Assembly (NCBI GenBank): GCA_017508015.1
Contig: JAFVZS010000009.1
Location: 1 to 33,823, forward strand
Length of the DNA stretch: 33,823 nt
Source of the DNA: Lentisphaeria bacterium
GTDB lineage: Bacteria > Verrucomicrobiota > Lentisphaeria > Victivallales > Victivallaceae
Direction: 5' to 3'
A program made the translations under genes and the position numbers. Of this stretch, positions 26,024 through 33,823 are shown piece after piece; positions within the stretch are counted from its first letter, which is position 1, and each line of letters begins with the position of its first letter. The notes beneath the pieces were generated by a model. The model did no database searches and had not been told where the DNA came from. It worked only from the letters and a program-made list of their open reading frames with translations.

Positions 26024-27160
26024 ATGAATGAGAAAAAGATCAAAGTTGCAGTAATCGCCAACGGCAACCGGGCCCGTTGTGTCGTGCGCCATCTGCTGGC
26101 TGATGCCCAGGGTAATGTTTCGGTGGCGGCGGTATTCGACCCGGATAAAGCGGCGATGGAAAGATTCTGCACTGACCTCAAAATCGAAGGTGCCAAACTC
26201 TGTGAATCCAGCATCGAAGCGATCAATACTCCGGGTGTGGAATGGGTCATGGTGTTTTCTCCCAACGTCTACCACAAACAGCATGTGCTGGAAGCCTTTG
26301 AAGCCGGCAAACACGTTTTCAGTGAAAAACCGCTGGCCACCACCATTGATGACTGTCAGGCCATCTTTGATGCCCATCAGAAAAGCGGCAAGCTTTTTGC
26401 CACCGGATTTGTACTGCGTTACGCGCCGATCTACCGCCGGGCCAAAGAGATCCTTGACAGCGGCAAACTCGGCCGCATCATGACCATTGAAGCCAATGAA
26501 AATATCACTCCCGCACACGGCGGTTATATCGTCTGCAACTGGCGGCGGCACTGTGCGATTTCCGGTCCGCATATTCTGGAAAAATGCTGTCATGACCTGG
26601 ATTTGATCAACTGGTTCTGCGGTTCACTGCCCAGCCGGGTCGCTTCATTCGGCAAACGGGACTTTTTCATTCCCGAAAATCAGCCGATCGAAGACAAATA
26701 CGGCATCGATGAATTTTTCGCCTGGCCCGATCATCACCGTTGCGGCACCCCATTCGACGGTGATACGGATATGAAGGACAACCAGATTTGTATTGCCCAG
26801 TACCGCAACAACATTCTGGTCTCTTTCTGCGCGACGATGAGCAACGCCATTCCGGAACGGCGCATGGTATTCCACTGTACCGAAGGTTCTTTGGAACTGG
26901 AACTTTACAACCGGCTGCTCCGTTACAAAAATATCGCCAGCGATACTGAACAGCGCATCAGTTTCAATGGTGACGGCCACGGCGGCGGCGATGATCATAT
27001 CATGAAAGAACTCTATGCCACCATGTGCACCGGCGAATTGCCCAAATGCAGCGGCAACGAAGGCTTGGTCAGTGCCGTGTTTGCTCTGGCTCTCGATCAG
27101 GCCGCTGAAACCGGCAGTGTCGTTGATATCGAACCGGTTTGGAAAAAGATGAACCGCTGA
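26024..27160 (+). CDS. Gfo/Idh/MocA-family NAD(P)-dependent oxidoreductase
   Basis: 378 residues; AAGGAGG nine bases before the ATG. Such enzymes oxidise or reduce sugars, inositols or their derivatives. N-terminal Rossmann fold: 'KVAVIANGNRARCVVRHLL' (altered from the usual GxGxxG, here ANGNRA), 'SPNVYHKQHVLEAFEAGKH', and the active-site Lys of the EKP motif ('VFSEKPLA'). The C-terminal half carries 'GFVLRYAPIYRRAKEIL' and the His-containing 'GPHILEKCCHDLDL', both typical. Substrate is unknown; divergent transcription from an AraC regulator suggests sugar-induced expression. It is followed by a strong terminator, so it is a single-gene unit. Confidence 0.92.
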   Translation: MNEKKIKVAVIANGNRARCVVRHLLADAQGNVSVAAVFDPDKAAMERFCTDLKIEGAKLCESSIEAINTPGVEWVMVFSPNVYHKQHVLEAFEAGKHVFSEKPLATTIDDCQAIFDAHQKSGKLFATGFVLRYAPIYRRAKEILDSGKLGRIMTIEANENITPAHGGYIVCNWRRHCAISGPHILEKCCHDLDLINWFCGSLPSRVASFGKRDFFIPENQPIEDKYGIDEFFAWPDHHRCGTPFDGDTDMKDNQICIAQYRNNILVSFCATMSNAIPERRMVFHCTEGSLELELYNRLLRYKNIASDTEQRISFNGDGHGGGDDHIMKELYATMCTGELPKCSGNEGLVSAVFALALDQAAETGSVVDIEPVWKKMNR

Positions 27161-27183
27161 TCACATTTTCCCGCGGAGGTCAT

Positions 27184-27221
27184 CCCCGGCAGATTTTACC
27201 GTCTGCCGGGGTTTTATTTTT
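27184..27221 (+). terminator. rho-independent terminator after the Gfo/Idh gene
   Basis: Perfect 10-bp stem (CCCCGGCAGA 27184-27193 with TCTGCCGGGG 27202-27211), 8-base loop, then TTTTATTTTT (27212-27221). It closes the AraC/Gfo unit and insulates the carbohydrate locus downstream. Confidence 0.96.
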
Positions 27222-27298
27222 GTAAACAGATGGTCACCCCCGCTCCATCCGGAGGCCGGCAACGCTTCGCAAAAAACAAAATTTTTTTGAATTGCCAC

Positions 27299-27327
27299 TT
27301 GACAACACAACAGAGGCGATGTATTTT
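27299..27327 (+). promoter_or_regulatory. promoter for the GntR-LacI regulator and carbohydrate locus
   Basis: TTGACA (27299-27304), 17 bases, TATTTT (27322-27327). The -35 is consensus. The predicted start of transcription, near 27334, falls in the inverted repeat at 27333-27343. Confidence 0.78.
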
Positions 27328-27332
27328 CTTTT

Positions 27333-27343
27333 ATGTTAAACAT
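27333..27343. promoter_or_regulatory. candidate operator: perfect inverted repeat at the transcription start
   Basis: ATGTT-A-AACAT, five-base arms around one central base. Its place on top of the expected +1, just before a GntR-type regulator gene, suggests autorepression. The site is short, so chance occurrence is possible. Confidence 0.45.
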
Positions 27344-27383
27344 CAACAGGTTATAAATCAACTTAGCTGGCTATGTCGGGGAT

Positions 27384-28430
27384 ATGAAAGCTCAGGAACT
27401 GTTTTTGGAATTAAAAGATAAGATCCGGCGGGGTGAACTTACCGGAAAGCTCCCTTCCATTGCCGAATTTGTCCGCAAATATCATATCAGCCACAATACG
27501 GTCAAAAAGGTGTTGGATATGCTCAAGATGCAGCAGCTGGTCTACGGCCAGCAGGGGCGCGGGGTTTACGTCCGCAACTACATCAAGCAGAAAAAGAGCA
27601 ACAACCGGATATTGATCTATTGTGATTTGCGTACACTGCACAACACCTTTTATCTGCGTCTGCTGAATATGCTGCGGCAGAAAGCGGCCCAGGGAGATTT
27701 CACCATTGACCTGATAACGGATATCAAACTGGCCAAAAATATGGAATATCTGCTCTGCTTTATAGTCAAGGGCGACGATGTTGCAACTATGCGTACTCTG
27801 ACTGCCGGTCTTGACCGCAGCAAACTGCGCGGGATCAATCTGGAATACCGGCTGAATGGCGAAGACTTTATTCCCGGCTGCCACAACGACAACTTTTCCG
27901 GAGGTTACATGGCAGTGGAGCATCTTTATAAGCACGGCCACCGGAATATCGGGGTGATCGCCTGTGCCCAGGAACTGCCGGAAAACATCTTTCACTACCG
28001 GTTGCGCGGGGCGGAAAATTTTGCTTCACTTCACCCGGATTGCCATCTGGTATCAGTCAATGTTTCCGGAGAAAACAGCAGTACCGGAATATTTGATGTT
28101 GAAAAAGCCATTGACAATTTACGCACCCGTCAACCGGAATTGACGGCGATTTTTGCATTTACCGATTTTCTGGCGATGCAAAGCATGCATTTTCTTCAGC
28201 AATCCGGGGTGAATATTCCGGATGATATCAGCATTATCGGCTATGACAACAAAGATTTTTCCGGACTTCTTTTTCCGGCCCTGACCACAGTAGAGGAGAA
28301 TGCGGAAAGTTTTGCCGATGCGGTCTGCCGGGTGATCAATGAAGCGATCGCCGGCAGGAAATGCCCGGATGTGCCGCCGACACCGCCGGACTTGATCGAA
28401 AGAGCAAGTGTTTCAACACGTTTAACTTGA
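27384..28430 (+). CDS. GntR-HTH / LacI-type sugar-sensing transcriptional regulator
   Basis: 348 residues. N-terminal ~70 residues are a GntR winged helix ('[20 protein letters not shown]', '[17 protein letters not shown]'). From ~75 on comes a periplasmic-binding-protein-like effector domain of the LacI/GalR type: '[20 protein letters not shown]', '[16 protein letters not shown]', '[18 protein letters not shown]', '[14 protein letters not shown]'. This AraR-like combination binds a sugar, and binding changes DNA affinity. It is the first gene of a run with a pseudopilin, a secreted protein and a rhamnosidase, so rhamnose or a rhamnoside is a plausible effector (inference). The ribosome site before the ATG is weak (GGGGAT). 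Confidence 0.9.
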   Translation: MKAQELFLELKDKIRRGELTGKLPSIAEFVRKYHISHNTVKKVLDMLKMQQLVYGQQGRGVYVRNYIKQKKSNNRILIYCDLRTLHNTFYLRLLNMLRQKAAQGDFTIDLITDIKLAKNMEYLLCFIVKGDDVATMRTLTAGLDRSKLRGINLEYRLNGEDFIPGCHNDNFSGGYMAVEHLYKHGHRNIGVIACAQELPENIFHYRLRGAENFASLHPDCHLVSVNVSGENSSTGIFDVEKAIDNLRTRQPELTAIFAFTDFLAMQSMHFLQQSGVNIPDDISIIGYDNKDFSGLLFPALTTVEENAESFADAVCRVINEAIAGRKCPDVPPTPPDLIERASVSTRLT

Positions 28431-28464
28431 AAACCCCAACCAACCAATGAAAGGAACCACAGTT

Positions 28465-29223
28465 ATGCGTAAAAATGATTATTCATACTCCGGGCGGAGT
28501 ATGAAGCCCATGGGCTTCACCTTGATCGAATTGCTGGTGGTTATCGCCATCATCGCCATTCTGGCGGCGATTCTGCTCCCGGCCCTCAACAGTGCCCGTG
28601 AGCGCGGCCGCGCTGCCAGTTGTATCAATAACCTCAAACAGATCGGCAATGCCGCAACTATGTATCAGGGAGATAATGATGATTGGATGGTGCCGGATAC
28701 TCCCAGTTCGATTGTATTTGAGGGAACGGTGCTTTCCGGAAGCAGTGGATATCCCAGTTGGTTGCATTTGCTTACCCCTTATGCTCCGCTGATTGATACC
28801 GGTCATGCAACACATCCGAAATCAGCTTGCGGGTTTGTTGCAATGTGTCCCTCTGATGTCAACTTCAATTATAACCTGCTTCAAACTACCACCCCTACCA
28901 ACTGCAGGGATAATCCGTCATACGGTTATAATTACAGGGTGGCGAGAGCAGACGGATTCGGCAGCAATACCTTCAGAAAACTGAATGAGATCAAAGCTCC
29001 GGGACTTAAGATTATGTTTGTTGATGCCAAACATGATGTCGAAGACAGTGCATTGAAAGCATCCGACAAGATCTATGGTACCGGAGATATTGCCCGCCGT
29101 CATAACAACGGCAGTAACATCCTTTTTGTCGGTGGACACGTTTCTTCTTTGAGTGCCAGTGATGTTGCCGGATTGCCCACCAGCTGGGATCACGTCTACA
29201 TCAATCCGCTTAAAGAGAATTGA
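28465..29223 (+). CDS. prepilin-like (pseudopilin) protein with N-terminal methylation motif and H-X9-DG-like tail
   Basis: 252 residues from ATG 28465 (AAAGGA nine bases upstream; ATG 28447 overlaps that site). A type IV prepilin leader ends at Gly17, followed by F-T-L-I-E with Glu5 of the mature part at residue 22 and a ~20-residue hydrophobic helix ('[19 protein letters not shown]'). Then '[18 protein letters not shown]' and a beta-rich globular part with several Cys. Near the end '[18 protein letters not shown]' is the H-X9-DG motif with Asp changed to Gly. Such proteins are abundant in Lentisphaerota and Planctomycetes; their role is unknown. A prepilin peptidase should process it. It sits 34 bases after the regulator. 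Confidence 0.93.
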   Translation: MRKNDYSYSGRSMKPMGFTLIELLVVIAIIAILAAILLPALNSARERGRAASCINNLKQIGNAATMYQGDNDDWMVPDTPSSIVFEGTVLSGSSGYPSWLHLLTPYAPLIDTGHATHPKSACGFVAMCPSDVNFNYNLLQTTTPTNCRDNPSYGYNYRVARADGFGSNTFRKLNEIKAPGLKIMFVDAKHDVEDSALKASDKIYGTGDIARRHNNGSNILFVGGHVSSLSASDVAGLPTSWDHVYINPLKEN

Positions 29224-29246
29224 TTTACAGGAGAATCGTGACTGTT

Positions 29247-31877
29247 ATGAAAAAGTTATTGAGAGTTTTTTGTGCCTTTTTTGCGCTGTTTTCCGCATTG
29301 AATCTGTCGGCGATCGACCTGCCGGCATTGAGTAACGTGCTGGGCATCAAGTTTTTCTTCCTGCCCAAAGAACTCAATAAAGAAGTGCTTTTCACTTTTG
29401 AGAAAAAGGATAACAACGGTCGTGCCGGCAGTGATGCCCTGGCACTTTCGGTAATGTCCCCCGGCGGAGAAACGGTCTTTGAATACACCATTCCCGATGA
29501 CGGCAACGCCGAAAACGGCTGGCGTTTCGGCCCCCGTCAGCCGGTGGAAGTGCGCTTTACCCCCACCGAAAAAGGAGTGTACACTCTCGAATTCAAAATG
29601 GAGTGTGATGCGTATTTGTACTTCGATAATACCCGAATCGAAAACCTGCATGTCGGCTTTACCAACGGCAATTTCCGCACCGCCACGGAAACTCCGGCAC
29701 ACCTGTTCTTCTATCTGCCGATCGCCAAAGCCGGTGAAGCGGGGATCACCCATATTTCCAGCAACTATATGCATTACAGCCAGATCAGTGATATGACCAT
29801 CACCGACGGCAAGACGCTCTTTTATGATAAATTCACCGCTGCCCCTGCACCGGATAAACGGCAGATTTTCACTCACAACTTCCTCATCCGCCGCAGTGAC
29901 CCGGAAGCACTTTACGAATTGACCGCCAGTAAATTTGATGTGATCAGTTTCGCTCCGCGCCTCTATCCGGTGCTGACATTCTATCTGACGAAAGAGGCCG
30001 CAGAGGCATTCAAACCTTACTTTTTCAAAAACAGCATTCACCCCAATTCCTTTACACTTTCCGCCGAAACTGCCGCCAAACCTTTTGCCATGGGTGCCGG
30101 TGAAAGTTACATGGTTACTTTTAATCCGGCAGAAAACGGCAAGTATGAGTTTTCCGTGGAATTGCTCGGCAAAAGTTACACATTCAAGCCCGGAGCAGCC
30201 GGATTCATCGTGGATGTCCCGGCCAATGCGGCTTTCCCGGAAATGAAGATCAACGGTACTGCCAACGGTTCATTCACCTTCTCCCGGATGGTCGCCGACC
30301 GGCCGGATATCGAATTGCCGCTCAACGGCGCAGTGGTCACGCCGGTAAACGGCAAGATCGTCTGCAAAGCTCTGAGTGTCAAAAATGTGGATTCCTACAC
30401 ATTCAGCTTCAGCCATGAAAGCGGCACAACATTCAGTGTAAAAAGCCGTGAAGCACAAACCGCAGTACCTGCCAACCGTCTGCGCGCCGGAGTCTGGCTG
30501 GTTTCCTGTACCCCCGATGGCGGCAATGCCGGTGCGGCAAGCTGCTTTGCCATCAAACAGCCCCGCCCGACCACCCCGGTCTACATCTACGGTTACAAAC
30601 CGGTGATCGACAGTAAAGTTACGGATTTTGACCAGATTTCCGTACAGGTTCTGCGGCCGGCAGCGGAGATCGATCTTGGCAAAACCGCGTTCACGGTCAA
30701 CGGCAAAAAGTATGCAGTGGAAGTACTGCCGGGCAACCGGATCGGTATTCCCGCAAGCAAACTCCAACTGGCCGACGGCAAAATCGACATCGCCGCCGAC
30801 ATCTACGACCATTACGGCAACTATTCGCACTATAAATGGTGCTTCATGCTCAATGCCGATATCCACAAAACCATCAGTTTCAATGAAGACGGCATTATGA
30901 TCTTCAACGGCCGCAAATTCCTGCCGCTGATCTGCTATCCGCCTTTGAGCCGGGGTGATTACGGATTCAACACCACCTTGCCCAATGCGCTGACCACGCT
31001 GGCGCAGCTGGATATTTACTTGAAAAATAATATGAAAAGTCTGGATGGCGGCTGTGTCTACCGCGGATTTTACACCGAGGCTGGTTCCACACCGCTTCAG
31101 GATGTGCAGAACTTCATGAGCGGCCGCGGCGGAGCCCACCCCGCCCGGATCGGTGCGTGGATGGATGAATCCGATGCCCATGTGCCCGATGCTTTTGCCA
31201 AAACGATCGTCGATGCCTTTTCAGTGGAAAATTGCGGCGTGGCCGGTATCTGTACCACCGGCCGTCAGCGGTATGCCGATATGGCGAAACTCGGCGATTA
31301 CCTGATGATCGATATCTATCCGCGGGCGAAGGTGCTGTCGGTGGATTATTACTTCGCCAAAGCGATGCGTGATGCCGCCGGTAAACCGGTCTGGCAGCTC
31401 AATCAGGGCTTCGACTACGACTGGGGCAACCGGGATGAAAATCTGATGATCCCCAATAAACCGATGCTCAAATATGCTCACTGGGCGGCATTCCGTCACG
31501 GGTTACAGGGGTTGGGGCTTTACATGTGCGGCTCGACCAAATACTGGAACTTCCCCGGTCTCTGGGAGTATGTCATCAAAATCTACCGGCACGCTAATAC
31601 CTTGAGTTTCGTGCTGGTCGAGCCGACGGTAAAAGAAACGATCCTCACGGCTCCATCGCCCTTGACCAGCCGGGTATTGCGGTTCAATGACCGCTACTAT
31701 CTGATCGTGCAGAATTCCTCACTGCAGGCGTTTCCGGCGGCACTTCAAATCACCGGCAGTTTTGTTCCGCAAGTAAGAGTTCTCTTTGAAGATCGTACCG
31801 TCAAATTGGAAAACGGGAAATTCAATGATGTGTTTCAGGCTTTGGAAAGCCGGATTTATGAGTTGACGGTCAAATGA
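29247..31877 (+). CDS. large secreted protein, beta domains plus probable TIM-barrel hydrolase
   Basis: 876 residues from ATG 29247; GTG 29238 is nearer the AGGAG site and possible. A signal peptide covers ~residues 1-20 ('LLRVFCAFFALFSALNLSA'). Residues ~25-530 look like several beta-sandwich modules ('PVEVRFTPTEKGVYTLEFKM', with similar strands later). From ~555 to 800 the pattern resembles a glycoside hydrolase barrel: 'GIMIFNGRKFLPLICYPP', 'GAWMDESDAH' (Asp640, Glu641), 'YLMIDIYPRA' (Asp689), 'HWAAFRHGLQGLGLYM', then a C-terminal beta part. Glu641 or Asp689 could be catalytic; this is a guess. I recognise no family by name. It is translated in tandem with the rhamnosidase (ATGA overlap), so a role in cutting a rhamnose-containing glycan outside the cell is plausible. 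Confidence 0.75.
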   Translation: MKKLLRVFCAFFALFSALNLSAIDLPALSNVLGIKFFFLPKELNKEVLFTFEKKDNNGRAGSDALALSVMSPGGETVFEYTIPDDGNAENGWRFGPRQPVEVRFTPTEKGVYTLEFKMECDAYLYFDNTRIENLHVGFTNGNFRTATETPAHLFFYLPIAKAGEAGITHISSNYMHYSQISDMTITDGKTLFYDKFTAAPAPDKRQIFTHNFLIRRSDPEALYELTASKFDVISFAPRLYPVLTFYLTKEAAEAFKPYFFKNSIHPNSFTLSAETAAKPFAMGAGESYMVTFNPAENGKYEFSVELLGKSYTFKPGAAGFIVDVPANAAFPEMKINGTANGSFTFSRMVADRPDIELPLNGAVVTPVNGKIVCKALSVKNVDSYTFSFSHESGTTFSVKSREAQTAVPANRLRAGVWLVSCTPDGGNAGAASCFAIKQPRPTTPVYIYGYKPVIDSKVTDFDQISVQVLRPAAEIDLGKTAFTVNGKKYAVEVLPGNRIGIPASKLQLADGKIDIAADIYDHYGNYSHYKWCFMLNADIHKTISFNEDGIMIFNGRKFLPLICYPPLSRGDYGFNTTLPNALTTLAQLDIYLKNNMKSLDGGCVYRGFYTEAGSTPLQDVQNFMSGRGGAHPARIGAWMDESDAHVPDAFAKTIVDAFSVENCGVAGICTTGRQRYADMAKLGDYLMIDIYPRAKVLSVDYYFAKAMRDAAGKPVWQLNQGFDYDWGNRDENLMIPNKPMLKYAHWAAFRHGLQGLGLYMCGSTKYWNFPGLWEYVIKIYRHANTLSFVLVEPTVKETILTAPSPLTSRVLRFNDRYYLIVQNSSLQAFPAALQITGSFVPQVRVLFEDRTVKLENGKFNDVFQALESRIYELTVK

Positions 31878-33823
31878 TGTTGAAATGCTTCTTTCTCCCC
31901 GGCAACTGGTTTGTGCGCAATACCGTTGTTGCCGGAACCAATGGGGATCTGACGGTTAAAATTTCCGCCGATCCCCACGATTACCAGAAAACCTTCTGCA
32001 TGAAACTGCGTTTCGGCGGTTATGATGGAGATTGGCTGCTGGGCAACAGTTATGTCAAATTCCGGGTCTGGTTCGATGGCAAATTCATCGGCTGCGGCCC
32101 ATTCCGCACGCTGGTCAACGGCAACCGCATGGAACATACTTTCACCATCAGAAATGTCACCCCCGGCAAACACACGCTGGCAATCGCTTCACGGTGCGAC
32201 CATCAGGGATTGCATGTGGATATCGGCGGTGCAGAGTCCGGAGAATGGAAATGTTTTGAAAGCAACAACTTCTACGCTCCGATATGCTGGGAATTTCCGG
32301 CGGTTTACGGTTACTTCAAAGGTGATATCGGTCCCGGGGAATATTTTGAACACTTGCGCGGTGATCTCTATCCGGATAAGTGGCAGTTCCCCGGTTTCGA
32401 TGATTCAGCGTGGCAGACTCCGGAAGTGCGGGAAGTCGATTGCGGCGTGGAAACTGCGCCCTTTGATTTTGAGCATGAAACGGTGCATCCGGTGAGCATC
32501 CGCCGTTGCGCCGACGGCAGATATATTGCCGATTTCGGTGCGGAACGCATCGCTTCACTCGCCCTGACCGGCCCGGAATCCGGCGGCAGTGTCGAAATCC
32601 GCCTCGGCGAAGAACTGAAAGACAGCGAAAGAGTCCTTTATCAGATGCGCAGTCATGTCTGCTATCAGGAAATATGGAAATTCCGCCCCGGCGGGCAGCT
32701 TTTGAGTCACTTCGGTCTGCGGGCATTCCGCTATGCTGAAATCGTCAATTACGGCGGGGAATTGCGGGCGGAAAATATTGCCATGCAAGTTGTCCGCGCC
32801 CCGTACAAAGCGGCGGCAGAACTGAAATGTGACAACGCAAACGTGTTGAAAGTGTGGCAGTTGTGCGAAAACACCATCCGCAATATCACCTGCGATACAC
32901 TGGTGGATTGTTTCACCAGAGAAAGGGTCGCTTATGAGGCTGATGCCCTGCTGACAATGGGTTCATTTTTCACCTTCAACCAAAACAGTTCCGTCATCCG
33001 GCGGCATTTGCCTTATCAACTCAACCACCCGACCTGGCCCTGCGAATGGTCACAGATCATACCGCTGCTCTTTTATGAGTACTACTGGGAAACCGGGGAT
33101 AAAACTGTCGTCGCGGAAAATTTCGATAAGCTGCTCGCTTACAGCAGTTACCGTGACCGGATCAAAGATGGCATGATCGAAAAATTCGATTTGGAAGTGC
33201 TGATCGACTGGCCGCGGAAGTACCGTGACCGTTACGATACCGGAGACAAGCGGTTCATGAGCGTGCCGAATATGCTGGCTTGCAAAGTGCTGGGAATCCT
33301 CGCATATCTGGCAGCTGAAATCGGCCAAGCGGAGTTGGCGGCAAAGTTGCGCATGGAGCATGAGGAAATGAAAAGGGCGATCAACACCAGCTGTTTCGAT
33401 GAGAAAAGCGGTTTGTACGTTGACCGGCCCGGTTCGCAAAACCACTCACTCTATGCTAATATGTGGGCGTTGTATGCGGACATCGCACCGGAAGAAAGAG
33501 AGAAAAAGGTGGCAGATTTCGTCGCTCAATGCGGCATGAAATGCAGTTTGTATTCCGGATTCTACTATCTGGATGTGCTTTTCCGTTACGGTTACGGCAA
33601 AGAGGCGTTTGAATATATCGCCAAAAACGGTTCCAAATGGCAGGAGATGCTTGACAGCGGTTGTACGGTCACCACCGAATATTGGGTCGGCGATGTGCCG
33701 ATGATGAGTCTGGCGCATCCGTGGGGCAGTTATCCGGCGCATTTCATTGCCAAATATGTTTTCGGCATCCGTGCCACTGAACCGGGATGGCGCAAATATG
33801 AAGTCACCCCGGATGAGTCGATC
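31874..33823 (+). CDS. alpha-L-rhamnosidase-like glycoside hydrolase (GH78 type), 3' end outside window
   Basis: 650 codons are visible from ATG 31874, which overlaps the upstream stop (ATGA); the frame is still open at the window end. There is no signal peptide, so the enzyme should act in the cytoplasm. An N-terminal beta-sandwich half carries 'KFRVWFDGKFIGCGPFRTL' and 'VTPGKHTLAIASRCDHQG'; the alpha/alpha-barrel half has 'DTLVDCFTRERVAYEADALL' in place of the usual DCPxRERxxWxGDA motif (Trp to Tyr, Gly to Ala), then 'CEWSQIIPLLFYEYYWETGD' and near the end 'TTEYWVGDVPMMSLAHPWGS', leading to the last 'FGIRATEPGWRKYEVTP'. These are GH78-like marks. It would release L-rhamnose from oligosaccharides or glycosides; the changed motif leaves another substrate possible. 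Confidence 0.85.
   Translation, partial: MMLKCFFLPGNWFVRNTVVAGTNGDLTVKISADPHDYQKTFCMKLRFGGYDGDWLLGNSYVKFRVWFDGKFIGCGPFRTLVNGNRMEHTFTIRNVTPGKHTLAIASRCDHQGLHVDIGGAESGEWKCFESNNFYAPICWEFPAVYGYFKGDIGPGEYFEHLRGDLYPDKWQFPGFDDSAWQTPEVREVDCGVETAPFDFEHETVHPVSIRRCADGRYIADFGAERIASLALTGPESGGSVEIRLGEELKDSERVLYQMRSHVCYQEIWKFRPGGQLLSHFGLRAFRYAEIVNYGGELRAENIAMQVVRAPYKAAAELKCDNANVLKVWQLCENTIRNITCDTLVDCFTRERVAYEADALLTMGSFFTFNQNSSVIRRHLPYQLNHPTWPCEWSQIIPLLFYEYYWETGDKTVVAENFDKLLAYSSYRDRIKDGMIEKFDLEVLIDWPRKYRDRYDTGDKRFMSVPNMLACKVLGILAYLAAEIGQAELAAKLRMEHEEMKRAINTSCFDEKSGLYVDRPGSQNHSLYANMWALYADIAPEEREKKVADFVAQCGMKCSLYSGFYYLDVLFRYGYGKEAFEYIAKNGSKWQEMLDSGCTVTTEYWVGDVPMMSLAHPWGSYPAHFIAKYVFGIRATEPGWRKYEVTPDESI

Overview
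The window looks like chromosomal DNA of a Lentisphaerota bacterium (Victivallis-like). I base this on the combination of a GntR/LacI-type regulator, a lone prepilin-like '[15 protein letters not shown]' protein with an H-X9-DG-like tail, and glycoside hydrolase genes, an arrangement typical of that phylum and of Planctomycetes. Base composition is roughly balanced by eye and uniform. I see no rRNA, tRNA, transposase, CRISPR array or phage gene. The assignment is from recognition of families, not from a search.

Layout. 1-342: end of a small secreted acidic protein, closed by a strong terminator. 485-8820 (+): a promoter, then a 1240-residue secreted protein with two DUF3857/transglutaminase units (the second catalytically degenerate), a metallo-beta-lactamase-fold hydrolase, pyrK and pyrD (de novo pyrimidine synthesis), a polytopic membrane protein and a dolichyl-phosphate-sugar-synthase-like GT2. 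8827-16235/16244 (-): a DUF4349 lipoprotein with its own promoter, downstream of a recJ-ymdB-hrpA operon whose genes overlap by 1-4 bases. 16414-23071 (+): a compact operon gatB-recO-lipoprotein-lysA-tsaB-xseA-GT4, driven by a promoter divergent from recJ. 23128-25052 (+): a processive membrane GT2 and rlmH. 25027-27160: an AraC regulator and a Gfo/Idh/MocA oxidoreductase, divergently transcribed from interleaved promoters, ending in a textbook terminator. 27299-33823 (+, runs off the window): a carbohydrate-use locus with a GntR-LacI chimeric regulator, a pseudopilin, a large secreted TIM-barrel-like protein of unrecognised family and a GH78-type alpha-L-rhamnosidase.

How the genes work together. 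The left three quarters is housekeeping (pyrimidine synthesis, DNA repair, RNA helicase, tRNA and rRNA modification, Gln-tRNA/Asn-tRNA formation, lysine/DAP decarboxylation) mixed with surface-glycan enzymes. The right quarter is accessory: a sugar-sensing regulator probably controls a secreted enzyme and a cytoplasmic rhamnosidase, with a pseudopilin in between. This last locus is the best candidate for something under-described. Seven sigma70-like promoters can be read, all with exactly 17 bases between -35 and -10, which gives good confidence in the transcription units.
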